Source: Sphingomonas soli NBRC 100801 (GTDB taxonomy: Bacteria > Pseudomonadota > Alphaproteobacteria > Sphingomonadales > Sphingomonadaceae). Taken from it: DNA of 64,000 nt. Below, piece after piece: positions 8,830 through 17,474 of the stretch (its first letter is position 1; every line of letters starts with the position of its first letter). Under the pieces are notes generated by a model. That model searched no databases and was not told where the DNA came from. It saw nothing but the letters and a program-made list of their open reading frames with translations. The translations under genes were made by a program, and so were the position numbers. The stretch spans positions 248,001 to 312,000 of the forward strand of contig NZ_BCTZ01000009.1 of NCBI RefSeq assembly GCF_001591025.1, written 5' to 3'.

Positions 8830-10062
8830 TCAGCCGTTATGCCGGGCGATCCATTCGTCCACCACCGGCGCGATCCGGTTGCGCCACTTTGATCCGTTGA
8901 AGATACCGTAATGGCCGACATCGGCCGCCAGATAATATTGCTTCATCTTCTTGGGCAAAGCGGTCGAAAGCGTCAGCGCCGCCTTGGTCTGGCCGATGCC
9001 GGAAATGTCATCCTTCTCGCCCTCGATCGCGAGCACCGCGATGTCGGTGATCGCGCCCGCGTCCACCAGGCGTCCTCGATGCGTCATCGTGCCCTTGGGC
9101 AGCGAATGATCCTGGAACACGGTATCGATCGTCTGGAGATAGAATTCGGCAGTCATGTCGCAGACCGAGCGATATTCCTCGTAGAAGCGCATCGTCGCCT
9201 CGGCACCCTCGCCATCGCCCTGGACGAGATGCTTGAACATCTCCCAATGCGAAATCATGTGGTTGCCAAGGTTCATCGTCATGAAACCGGCAAGCTGCAG
9301 GAAGCCCGGATAGACCTTACGCCCCGCGCCCGGATAGGTCATCGGAATCGTCGCGATGACATTCTGCTCGAACCAGCTATGCGGCCGTTCGGTGGCAAGC
9401 GTGTTGACCGCGGTGGGTGCCTCGCGAGTGTCGATCGGCCCGCCCATCATCGTCAGCGTGCGCGGACGATTGGGGTGCTTGTCGGCGCTCATCAGCGCAG
9501 CCGCGGCGAAGCAGGGCACCGAAGGCTGGCACACCGCCAGCATATGCGGCCGGGGATCGCCATCCTTGCCGATGAACGCCAGGAATTCGATGATGTAATC
9601 GATATAATCGTCGAGATCGAACTTGCCATCCGCCAGCGGCACCAGCTTCGCATCGCGCCAATCGGTGATGTACACGTCATGGCCTGGCAGCATCCGCTCA
9701 ACGGTGCCGCGCAGCAGCGTCGCGTAATGGCCAGACATGGGCGCGACGATCAGCAGCTTCGGCCCGCCCTCCACGCCATCGCGCTTGAAATGCTTGAGCT
9801 GGCCGAAGGGCTTGCGGAGCACGATCTCTTCATGGACGTCGACCAGCCTGCCGTCGACGAGCGTATTATCGAGCCCGAATTCGGGCTTGCCGCGCGGCGC
9901 GCTGGCATGTGCGAAAACTTCGAGAGCGGAGCCCAGCACCGGGCCACCGCCGAAATAGGCGAAGGGATTTGCGGGGTTGTTGAGCAGACCCGCGCTGAAA
10001 TTCGCCATCGCGCTCGCACCTGCGAGCAACGAACGCTGAATTTCATAAGCGTTGTAAAGCAT
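8830..10062 (-). CDS. phaZ: Intracellular polyhydroxyalkanoate depolymerase
   Basis: A 410-residue alpha/beta-hydrolase that mobilises intracellular poly-3-hydroxybutyrate granules. The nucleophile region reads MLAVCQPSVP with Cys178 in place of the usual Ser, as established for PhaZ1-type depolymerases. The acid (EGEKDDISG) and His (VGHYGIF) follow in order. The start is supported by AAGGA 6 nt upstream. It is divergent from the ABC exporter and convergent with DUF1232. Confidence 0.93.
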   Translation of the reverse strand: MLYNAYEIQRSLLAGASAMANFSAGLLNNPANPFAYFGGGPVLGSALEVFAHASAPRGKPEFGLDNTLVDGRLVDVHEEIVLRKPFGQLKHFKRDGVEGGPKLLIVAPMSGHYATLLRGTVERMLPGHDVYITDWRDAKLVPLADGKFDLDDYIDYIIEFLAFIGKDGDPRPHMLAVCQPSVPCFAAAALMSADKHPNRPRTLTMMGGPIDTREAPTAVNTLATERPHSWFEQNVIATIPMTYPGAGRKVYPGFLQLAGFMTMNLGNHMISHWEMFKHLVQGDGEGAEATMRFYEEYRSVCDMTAEFYLQTIDTVFQDHSLPKGTMTHRGRLVDAGAITDIAVLAIEGEKDDISGIGQTKAALTLSTALPKKMKQYYLAADVGHYGIFNGSKWRNRIAPVVDEWIARHNG

Positions 10063-10120
10063 AGAAATCCTTCACCGAACCCGCTTGTAAAAACGGCAGC
10101 GGGGCCGGTCGTTATAACGG

Positions 10121-10142
10121 GGCGTTGCTGCGGTGCAACGCC
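10121..10142. other. Inverted repeat between phaZ and ABC exporter
   Basis: A perfect 8-bp inverted repeat GGCGTTGC/GCAACGCC with a 6-nt loop sits in the 148-bp divergent intergenic region, 69 bp before the exporter start. It could be an operator or a leader hairpin; no T-run follows, so it is not a normal terminator. Confidence 0.4.
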
Positions 10143-10210
10143 GGGAATTCACTAACGTGAGAATATGCCGGGGTGTTCCCCTTGCCCGACAAGCGCGCTA
10201 GGCACCGGCC

Positions 10211-11983
10211 ATGGCCGATCCCGCCCCGCAATCCAGTCGCAAGCTCAGCAATCTGCGCGTCGTGTGGGGCTTCACACGCCGCTATCCGCTCCAGCTCGTC
10301 ATCGCGACGCTGGCGCTGACCGTTTCCTCCGCCGCCACGCTCTCGATCTCGGCCATGTCGCAGCTCATCGTCGACAAGGGTTTTGCCAGCCATACGGACC
10401 ATGGCCAGATCAGCTTCTATTTTCAGCTGATGCTGGGTGTCGCAACCGTGCTGGGCCTCGCCACGGCGGTTCGCTTCTACTTCGTATCGTGGCTCGGCGA
10501 GCGCACCGTCGCGGACATGCGCATCGCAGTGCAGCGCAATCTGTTGCGTCTGCCGCCCAAATGGTTCGAGGAGAATCGCCCGTCGGAAATCTCCTCGCGG
10601 CTCACATCGGACACAGCAATCGTCGAGCAGGTCGTCGGCAGCACTGTCTCGGTCGCGCTGCGCAACCTACTGACCGGCATCGGCGGGGTCATCTACCTCT
10701 TCGTCCTGTCGCCCAAGATCGCGGCATATCTGATCATCGGCATCCCGTTGACCGTGTTGCCGATCATGTGGCTCGGCAGCCGGGTCCGTACCCTTTCGCG
10801 CAAGACGCAGGACAGCATCGCGACGATCGGATCGGTCGCGTCGGAATCGCTCGGCGCGATGAGGATCGTCCAGGCCTTCGGACAAGAAGAGCGCGAGGCC
10901 GAGCGCTTCCGGGAAGCGGTGTGGCGCACCTTCGCCGCAGGCAAGCGCCGCTTCGCCCTGCGCGCGATCATGACCGCGCTGGTGATGTGGCTCTTGTTCA
11001 CTGCGATCACGCTGATCCTGTGGTCCGCCGTCAGCGAAGTCGCCAGCGGGCGGATCACGCCGGGCTCGCTCATGGCCTTCGTCGTCACCTCGGCGATCGT
11101 GACCGGATCGTTCGGCGCCCTTACCGAAGTCTATGGCGACCTGCTGCGCGCATCGGGCGCGGCCAGCCGCCTTGCGGAACTGCTGCGGCAGGAGCCGGAT
11201 ATCGCGCCGCCGGCCAACCCCGTGCCCCTGCCCCAGCCGGCGCAGGGCAGCATCGCGTTCGATCACGTGACGTTCCGCTACCCCACCCGCCCCGAGGTCT
11301 CGGCGCTCAGCGACTTCTCGCTTGAGGTGAAGCCGGGCGAGACGATCGCGGTGGTCGGCCCATCGGGTGCGGGCAAATCGACCCTCTTCCAGCTGATCCA
11401 GCGCTTCTACGATCCGGACAGCGGCGAAATCCGGGTCGATGGCGTAAAGCTGCGCGATGCCGATCCGGCGGAACTCCGCGCACGCATGGCGCTGGTACCG
11501 CAGGACACGGTGATCTTCGGCGCGTCCGCGCGCGACAATCTGCGCTACGGGCGCTGGGATGCCAGCGACGCGCAGCTCTGGGCCGCCGCAGAAGCCGCCA
11601 ACGCCGCCGACTTCCTGCGCGATCTGCCCCAGGGCCTGGACACCTTCCTGGGCGAAAGCGGCGCGCGCCTGTCCGGCGGGCAGCGCCAGCGCATCGCCAT
11701 CGCCCGCGCGCTGCTGCGCGACGCGCCGATCCTGCTGCTCGACGAAGCGACCAGCGCGCTCGACGCGGAGAGCGAGCGGCTGGTGCAGGACGCGCTCGAA
11801 CGGCTGATGGAACACCGCACCACGCTGGTGATCGCGCACCGCCTCGCCACCGTGCGCGCCGCCAAACGGATCATCGTGATGGACGAAGGGCGCATCGCCG
11901 AGACCGGCACGCATGCCGAGCTGGTCGCCAAGGGCGGGCTCTATGCGCGGCTGGCGGCGTTGCAGTTCAACGACGCGGCGTGA
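10211..11983 (+). CDS. ABC exporter, fused permease and ATPase
   Basis: Half-transporter of 590 residues with a six-helix transmembrane domain (about 1-320) followed by an ATP-binding domain. Walker A is GPSGAGKS (near residue 382), the signature is LSGGQRQRIAIARALL (near 486) and Walker B is ILLLDEATSALD (near 506), followed by IAHRLATV. It belongs to the MsbA/ABCB-like exporters and should act as a homodimer exporting a lipid, peptide or drug; the substrate cannot be deduced. It stands alone between phaZ and an AraC regulator. Confidence 0.92.
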   Translation: MADPAPQSSRKLSNLRVVWGFTRRYPLQLVIATLALTVSSAATLSISAMSQLIVDKGFASHTDHGQISFYFQLMLGVATVLGLATAVRFYFVSWLGERTVADMRIAVQRNLLRLPPKWFEENRPSEISSRLTSDTAIVEQVVGSTVSVALRNLLTGIGGVIYLFVLSPKIAAYLIIGIPLTVLPIMWLGSRVRTLSRKTQDSIATIGSVASESLGAMRIVQAFGQEEREAERFREAVWRTFAAGKRRFALRAIMTALVMWLLFTAITLILWSAVSEVASGRITPGSLMAFVVTSAIVTGSFGALTEVYGDLLRASGAASRLAELLRQEPDIAPPANPVPLPQPAQGSIAFDHVTFRYPTRPEVSALSDFSLEVKPGETIAVVGPSGAGKSTLFQLIQRFYDPDSGEIRVDGVKLRDADPAELRARMALVPQDTVIFGASARDNLRYGRWDASDAQLWAAAEAANAADFLRDLPQGLDTFLGESGARLSGGQRQRIAIARALLRDAPILLLDEATSALDAESERLVQDALERLMEHRTTLVIAHRLATVRAAKRIIVMDEGRIAETGTHAELVAKGGLYARLAALQFNDAA

Positions 11984-12050
11984 ACGACTAAACGGCCGCT
12001 TTCGGCGTTTAGGCTGAACGGCCGAGATTTGGTGGGGAACCGATAAACCC

Positions 12051-12158
12051 CGTCATCCCGGACCTGTTCCGGGATCCACCTGGCGGCACTCTGTGGACAG
12101 GATGTTCCAGCCTTATCACCCGAGGCTTTGTGGACCCCGGAACAAGTCCGGGGTGACG
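12051..12158. repeat. Long REP-type repeat (108 bp) in the ABC-AraC gap
   Basis: The 320-bp gap between the exporter and the AraC gene contains this element. It has CGTCATCCCGG at the left, CCCCGGGGTGACG-like arms at the right, and inner hairpins built from CCGGACCTGTTCCGG and CCGGAACAAGTCCGG. A closely similar copy, including the internal GATCCACCTGGCGGCACTC, lies at 63345-63440. The rest of the gap shows no coding potential. Confidence 0.8.
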
Positions 12159-12303
12159 AAGGGTCGAGATTGGCAAGCTGCCTTAGCCAACATGCTACAT
12201 TAATGAGCCTACGGCCAACTTCCCATAAAAGCGCAAGATCGGGACCGCGCTTTCCTCAAATGCGAATTAGGCTTTAGTCGAATTCCGCTTCCGGGGAGAG
12301 ACG

Positions 12304-13137
12304 ATGACCGACATTATCAATCATTGGGTGCCACGGCTGGAACGCGCGCTGGCGCTGCTGACCGATCGCATTGACGCCCCGCCCTCTCTAGAGGAACTGG
12401 CGGGCGCAGCGGCCATCTCTCCCTATCATTTCCACCGCATCTGGCGGGTGATGACCGGCGAGACTTTGGGCGACACCATCGCGCGTCTCCGTATCGCGGC
12501 GGCCCAGCAGCGGCTGCGCGACGGCACCGGCAATGTCACCGAAGTCGCGATGGAAGGCGGCTATGCCACGCCGCAGAGCTTCGCCCGCGCCTTTCGCCGC
12601 CTGACCGGCACCTCGCCCAGCGAATTTCTCGCCAGCGGCCTGGCCACGCTCGGCACCGCGCCGCCCAAGGATGCCGATATCCGCATCGAATTGCGCGAAC
12701 CCTGCAAGCTGGTGGCGCTCCGCCGCGTAGGCGGCGACTACGTCGAGCTCAACGCGCTGTACTGGCAGCTGTTCGAATGGGCGGGCGAGCGCGGCTATAT
12801 CGAGCAACTGGAGGGAATTTACGGCATCCTGCTCGACGATCCGCTGAGCGTCGAGGCACCGGCGCTGCGCTATGACGCGGCAATCGCGATCGGCGACGTG
12901 ACGGTGGAGGAACCCTTCCACCCCGTCATCCTGCCCTCTGGCGATCATGCCTGCCTGCGCGCTTATGGCAGCCACGATAGATTGGAAGACGCCAATCAGC
13001 GGCTGATCGCCTTTGTCCTGGCATCGGGGCGCGAGCCGGCCGACGCGCCGCTCTATCATCACGCGCTGAACGATCCGGACGAAGTGCCCGAAGAGGCGCT
13101 GGAGACCGATATCCTGATCGCGCTTCAGCCCGCCTGA
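12304..13137 (+). CDS. AraC-family transcriptional regulator with GyrI-like effector domain
   Basis: A 277-residue regulator. The N-terminal half holds two helix-turn-helix motifs of the AraC family (for example AAAISPYHFHRIWRVMTGE, then VAMEGGYATPQSFARAFRR and LTGTSPSEF). The C-terminal half resembles the GyrI/SOUL-like small-molecule-binding domain (DADIRIELREPCKLVALRRVGG). GGGGAGAG lies just before the ATG. This layout is that of Rob/MarA-SoxS-type multidrug sensors; the adjacent ABC exporter is a possible target, which is inference only. Confidence 0.9.
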   Translation: MTDIINHWVPRLERALALLTDRIDAPPSLEELAGAAAISPYHFHRIWRVMTGETLGDTIARLRIAAAQQRLRDGTGNVTEVAMEGGYATPQSFARAFRRLTGTSPSEFLASGLATLGTAPPKDADIRIELREPCKLVALRRVGGDYVELNALYWQLFEWAGERGYIEQLEGIYGILLDDPLSVEAPALRYDAAIAIGDVTVEEPFHPVILPSGDHACLRAYGSHDRLEDANQRLIAFVLASGREPADAPLYHHALNDPDEVPEEALETDILIALQPA

Positions 13138-13413
13138 CGCGCATTCGACCAGTACAGGGACGATGCGCGCCCGATCACCGGGGGAATGGTTTCGCGGAAG
13201 GCAGGATGCGTCGGCATCCGCCCGATAAATTCGATACCCTATTTTCGAAGATAGGCGCGAACCCTTCCCGTATAGAGAGGATGCGCGGTTCCTTAGAGGA
13301 TATGCGGGCGTTCCATATCCACTAATCCGCATAAGGCGTGATCATTGACAAGCACGCTCGCGTCGCCCCATCCTTCGCCCCGAGCAGCCGGATCGACCGG
13401 CGGGAGAGGCAAT

Positions 13414-14574
13414 GTGGCACGCGAGTTCGATATCATCGTCTATGGCGCAACCGGGTTCACCGGGCGGCTCGTCGCCGAATATCTCGCGGCCAATTATGCC
13501 GATGTGAAATGGGCGATGGCCGGGCGCTCGCTCACCAAATTGCAGGAGGTGCGCGACGAGATCGGCGCGTCGGCCGATACGCCGCTGATCACCGCCAATG
13601 CGGACGATCCCGCCAGCCTGAAAGCGATGACCGCGCGGGCGAGCGTGATCATCACCACGGTGGGGCCATATCAGCTTTATGGCGAGCCGCTGCTGGCCGC
13701 CTGCGTCGAGACCGGCACCGCCTATGTCGACCTGTGCGGCGAGCCCAATTTCATGCACGCGATGATCGGGAAATATCAGGCAGCGGCAGAGGCAAGCGGG
13801 GCACGGATCGTCTTTTCGTGCGGGTTCGATTCCATCCCGTTCGATCTGGGCGTCTGGGTGGTGGAGCAGGAGTGCATCCGGCGCTTCGGCAAGCCTGCGC
13901 CGCGGGTGAAGGGCCGGGTGCGCCAGATGAAGGGCACCTTCTCGGGCGGAACCTTCGCCAGCGGCAAGGCGACTGCCGCCGCAGCGATGAAGGACCCTTC
14001 CGTGTTCAAGGCGCTGCTCGATCCCTTTTCGCTGACGCCGGGGTTCGAGGGACCGAGCCAGCCCAAGGGCGTGATGCCCGAATATGACGAGGCCGTGGGC
14101 GGCTGGGTCGCGCCCTTCATGATGGCGGTGATCAACACCAAGAATGTCCACCGCACCAATTTCCTGAGCGGACACCCCTATGGTCAGGACTTCCGCTATG
14201 ACGAGATGATGGTCGCGCCCGGTATCGGCGAGATGGGCAAGGCGGCAGCGGAAGCGATCGCCAAGATGAACCCGATGAATGCGGACAAAGGCCCCGCCCC
14301 CGGCGAAGGCCCGTCAAAGGAAGAGCGCGAGACCGGCTTTTACGATCTCGCCTTCATCGCCGAGATGGAGGACGGCCAGCGCGTGACTGCGACGGTGAAG
14401 GGCGACCGCGATCCGGGCTATGGTTCGACGAGCAAGATGATCGCCGAGAGCGCAATGTGCCTGATCCGCGATGTTGAGGGCAAAGGCGGTATCTGGACGC
14501 CCGGCGCGCTGATGGCCGAGCCGCTGCGCAAGCGGCTGGAGGCGCATGCGGGGGTGGTGATTACGATCGACTAG
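13414..14574 (+). CDS. Trans-acting enoyl reductase / saccharopine dehydrogenase-like protein
   Basis: A 386-residue NAD(P)-binding protein beginning with a Rossmann motif (IIVYGATGFTGRLVAEYL). The region TTVGPYQLYGEPLLAACVE, then GTAYVDLCGEPNFM and CGFDSIPFDLGV, is typical of the saccharopine dehydrogenase-like/trans-acting enoyl reductase family found in mycobacteria and proteobacteria. I chose GTG 13414, preceded by GGGAGAGG; an upstream in-frame TTG (13345) would add 23 low-complexity residues. The 276-bp leader (13138-13413) holds only a short GGATGC/GCATCC hairpin. Substrate unknown. Confidence 0.82.
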   Translation: MAREFDIIVYGATGFTGRLVAEYLAANYADVKWAMAGRSLTKLQEVRDEIGASADTPLITANADDPASLKAMTARASVIITTVGPYQLYGEPLLAACVETGTAYVDLCGEPNFMHAMIGKYQAAAEASGARIVFSCGFDSIPFDLGVWVVEQECIRRFGKPAPRVKGRVRQMKGTFSGGTFASGKATAAAAMKDPSVFKALLDPFSLTPGFEGPSQPKGVMPEYDEAVGGWVAPFMMAVINTKNVHRTNFLSGHPYGQDFRYDEMMVAPGIGEMGKAAAEAIAKMNPMNADKGPAPGEGPSKEERETGFYDLAFIAEMEDGQRVTATVKGDRDPGYGSTSKMIAESAMCLIRDVEGKGGIWTPGALMAEPLRKRLEAHAGVVITID

Positions 14575-14600
14575 GAGCTGACCCATCCGGTTTGAATAGC

Positions 14601-14683
14601 CGTCATCCCCGCGAAAGCGGGGACCCAGGGTGTCTCAGCGACGCTCTACGTGGCTCTGGGTCACCGCTTTCGCGGGGATGACG
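14601..14683. repeat. REP-type palindromic repeat pair
   Basis: CGTCATCCCCGCGAAAGCGG on the left and the matching CCGCTTTCGCGGGGATGACG on the right enclose about 43 bp. This is the best preserved copy of the same family as 1749-1830. It lies between two converging genes. Confidence 0.9.
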
Positions 14684-14718
14684 GGGGAGCGCGGAACATC
14701 GGGATCGTCATGCTCTCG

Positions 14719-15042
14719 CTAGCCGCGATAGCCGGCGAACATGATCGCCAGCGCCACCGCGATCACCAGCACGATCACCACGGGCACCAGGATGCGGCGG
14801 CGGCGATCGGCGTCGGCCTGATAGGCGGCGGTATCGAGCCAGTATTTGCCGTCGCCGTCCGAGCGGATGACGCCGCGCTTCTGCATGCGCTCGAACTCGT
14901 GCCGCTCGACCCGGCTCTGCGGCGCATAGGGCACCGCCTCGTCCGCGCTTATCGCGTGTTCCACGAAGAAATAGGCCGAGATCCTGCGGCGGGCGCGGGC
15001 GACGGCGGCGGCGATGATGGTCGGTGCAGGCGAAGAGCTCAT
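14719..15042 (-). CDS. Hypothetical membrane-anchored protein
   Basis: A 107-residue protein. The first 80 residues are soluble (RARRRISAYFFVEHAISADEA...), and one strongly hydrophobic segment (ILVPVVIVLVIAVALAIMFA) closes the protein. The start at 15042 (MSSSPAPT) has AGGGGA upstream. The soluble part hints at a winged-helix-like shape, but I cannot name a family. It lies downstream of rnr on the same strand. Confidence 0.6.
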   Translation of the reverse strand: MSSSPAPTIIAAAVARARRRISAYFFVEHAISADEAVPYAPQSRVERHEFERMQKRGVIRSDGDGKYWLDTAAYQADADRRRRILVPVVIVLVIAVALAIMFAGYRG

Positions 15043-15098
15043 GGGCGTTCCCCTATGTCTGCCGGAAGCTGACACGGAATGCCCGGCGGCTCAACCGT

Positions 15099-17378
15099 TT
15101 AGCGCTTGCGGCCCTGATGCCGGATATTGGCCGGGCGGCCGCGATGCTTGATCACGCGGTTTGGGCCAACGCGGCCTGGCCGATCGCCCGGACCGCCGCC
15201 CGCGCTCCCCTTGCCATCGGGCAATTCGAAGCGGAGCGCGCCGCTGACCGGATTGGCCTCGACCAGCCGCAACTGCAGCCGCATGCCGAGGCTGTAGCTC
15301 TGCCCCGAATGCTCGCCGATCAGCCGCTGGCTGGCTTCGTCATAGCGGAAATATTCGGTGCCGAGATCGCGCGCGGGCACCAGCCCGTCACCGCCAATGC
15401 CCTCGACCGTCGCGAAGAAGCCGAAATTCTGCACGCCGGTGATCTTGGCGTCGAGCACTTCGCCGACATGCTGGGCGAGGTACGCCGCGACATAGCGATC
15501 GATCGTGTCGCGTTCCGCCTCCATCGCGCGGCGCTCAAGCTGCGAGATGCTCTCGCCGATGCGATCCATGCCGGCAGCTTCGGCAGAAGTGAGCGCGCCC
15601 GGCCCCAACCCATAGGAATCGACCAGCGAGCGATGCACGATCAGATCGGCATAGCGGCGGATCGGCGAGGTGAAGTGCGCGTAGCTGCCGAGCGACAGGC
15701 CGAAATGCCCGGCATTTTCGGGGCCGTAATAGGCCTGGGTCTGGGTGCGGAGCACCTGCGTCATGATCTCGTCGCGAGCGTCACTTTCCTCCACCTTCTT
15801 CAGGATCTGGTTGAAGACGGCGGGGCGGATCACCTGGCCCAGCGCGAATTCAAGGTCGAAGGTCTTGAGATAGTCCTTGAGCGCGACGAGCTTTTCGCGG
15901 CTCGGCGGCTCGTGGATGCGGTACATCACCGGGCCCTTGCGCGCCTCCAGCGCCTTGGCGGCGGCGACATTGGCCGCGATCATATAATCCTCGATCAGCT
16001 TGTGCGCATCGAGCCGCTCGCGCGGGGCGACCGAGAGGATGCGGCCCTTCTCGTCCAGCACGATGCGGCGCTCGGGCAGGTCGAGATCGAGCGGCTTGCG
16101 GCGATCGCGCGCGGCGTTGAGCGCGCCCCAGCAATCCCACAGGTGACGCAGCGCAGGCTCGATCTCGGCGCGCTTCGGCTTGCCGGGCTCGAAACGCTCG
16201 TCGAGCAGCGCGCGCTCGGTCTCAGGGCCGTCGATGATCGTCTGCGCGTCATCATAAGCGATGTTCGCCGCGATGCTCACCACGGCGCGGGTGAAGCGCC
16301 AGTTCTTGAGATCGCCATTGCTGCCGATCTGGAGATGGCAGACCAAGGCGGCGCGATCCTCGCCCTCTTTCAGCGAGCAGACTTCCGCCGAGAGAATCTC
16401 CGGGAGCATCGGCACGACGCGATCGGGGAAATAGACCGAATTGCCGCGCTTGCGGGCCTCGCGGTCGAGCTCCGATCCGGGGCGGACGTAGAATGAGACG
16501 TCGGCGATCGCGACGACGGCCTTCCAGCCGCCTTCGTTCTTCGGATCGTCATCGGGCGCGGCCCATACGGCATCGTCATGGTCGCGGGCATCGGCGGGAT
16601 CGATCGCGACGATCGGCAGGTCGCGCAGATCCTCCCGCGCACCGAGATCGAGCTGCGAGACCTTCTCCGCCTCCGCGAGCAGCTCCTCGGAGAAGACGTT
16701 GGGGATGCCATGCTTGTGGATCGCGATCAGCGAGAAGCTGCGCGGGGCGAAGGGATCGCCGAGGATCTCGGTGACCCGTGCGAAGATGCGCGGCGGGCGC
16801 CCAGCCTTTTCGGCGAGCACCAGATCTCCCGGCATCGCTTCCTTGCGATCGGAGATGGGCAGGCTCGAGCGGTCCTTCTTGTCGATGCCCTGAAGGTAAA
16901 GCCGCCCGCCCTCTTCGTGCACGACGCCGAGCATCTGCTCCTCGCCGCGCGCGAGCTTCTTCATGGGGTGCGCGATCCAGCCATTGCCGGCCTCTTCGGT
17001 GCGCGCGAGGATGCGATCGCCGACCCCGAGCGCGCCCTTGCGCCCGCGTTCGCGGACGCGCAGGCGGGGCACCGGAACGCCCTCCGCATGCCACTGCTCG
17101 GGCACGGCCCAGACGGTGTCGCCGGTCACGTCGGTGACGCGCAGCACGGTAACCTTGGGCACGCCGCCCATCTTGTGGAAGGCGCGGCCGGGGGCGCTGT
17201 CGATCAGCCCCTCGTCGCTCATGTCCTTGAGGAGCGCCTTGAGCGCGATCTTGTCCTGCGCATGCAGGCCGAACGCCTTGGCGATCTCACGCTTGCCGGC
17301 GGGTGTCGATGAAGTTGAGATGAAATCTAGGATCTGCTGCCGCGTAGGCAGGCCTGCTTTTGGTTTTGGTTTAGCCAT
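15099..17378 (-). CDS. rnr: Ribonuclease R
   Basis: A processive 3'-to-5' exoribonuclease of about 759 residues. Domain order is an N-terminal helix-turn-helix (TRQQILDFISTSSTPAGKRE), cold-shock/OB domains, the RNB catalytic core with its acidic metal-binding stretch (AIDPADARDHDDAV), and a C-terminal S1 RNA-binding domain (GEVLDAKITGVQNFGFFATV). The ATG at 17378 (MAKPKPKAG) fits the family N-terminus better than an upstream in-frame start. The C-terminus is basic and glycine-rich, as often seen for substrate binding. Confidence 0.95.
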   Translation of the reverse strand: MAKPKPKAGLPTRQQILDFISTSSTPAGKREIAKAFGLHAQDKIALKALLKDMSDEGLIDSAPGRAFHKMGGVPKVTVLRVTDVTGDTVWAVPEQWHAEGVPVPRLRVRERGRKGALGVGDRILARTEEAGNGWIAHPMKKLARGEEQMLGVVHEEGGRLYLQGIDKKDRSSLPISDRKEAMPGDLVLAEKAGRPPRIFARVTEILGDPFAPRSFSLIAIHKHGIPNVFSEELLAEAEKVSQLDLGAREDLRDLPIVAIDPADARDHDDAVWAAPDDDPKNEGGWKAVVAIADVSFYVRPGSELDREARKRGNSVYFPDRVVPMLPEILSAEVCSLKEGEDRAALVCHLQIGSNGDLKNWRFTRAVVSIAANIAYDDAQTIIDGPETERALLDERFEPGKPKRAEIEPALRHLWDCWGALNAARDRRKPLDLDLPERRIVLDEKGRILSVAPRERLDAHKLIEDYMIAANVAAAKALEARKGPVMYRIHEPPSREKLVALKDYLKTFDLEFALGQVIRPAVFNQILKKVEESDARDEIMTQVLRTQTQAYYGPENAGHFGLSLGSYAHFTSPIRRYADLIVHRSLVDSYGLGPGALTSAEAAGMDRIGESISQLERRAMEAERDTIDRYVAAYLAQHVGEVLDAKITGVQNFGFFATVEGIGGDGLVPARDLGTEYFRYDEASQRLIGEHSGQSYSLGMRLQLRLVEANPVSGALRFELPDGKGSAGGGPGDRPGRVGPNRVIKHRGRPANIRHQGRKR

Positions 17379-17409
17379 TGGATCCCAATGTAGGGACTTC
17401 CCCAGCATC

Positions 17410-17453
17410 CGTCATCCCCGCCAAACGCCCTCCCCCGGCTTTCGCCGGAGGGG
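17410..17453. repeat. Degenerate REP-like fragment upstream of glpD
   Basis: Starts with CGTCATCCCCGCCAAACGCC and continues into a hairpin-forming CCCTCCCCCGGC-TTTC-GCCGGAGGGG. It looks like a half or rearranged copy of the repeat family, in the 96-bp divergent region between rnr and glpD. Confidence 0.5.
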
Positions 17454-17474
17454 CGATCAGAGTAGCATCCGATC

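Noticed and set aside
17410..17453. Terminator for glpD or rnr
   Set aside because: The stem is repeat-derived and has no T-run; it lies between divergent starts, where a terminator is not expected.
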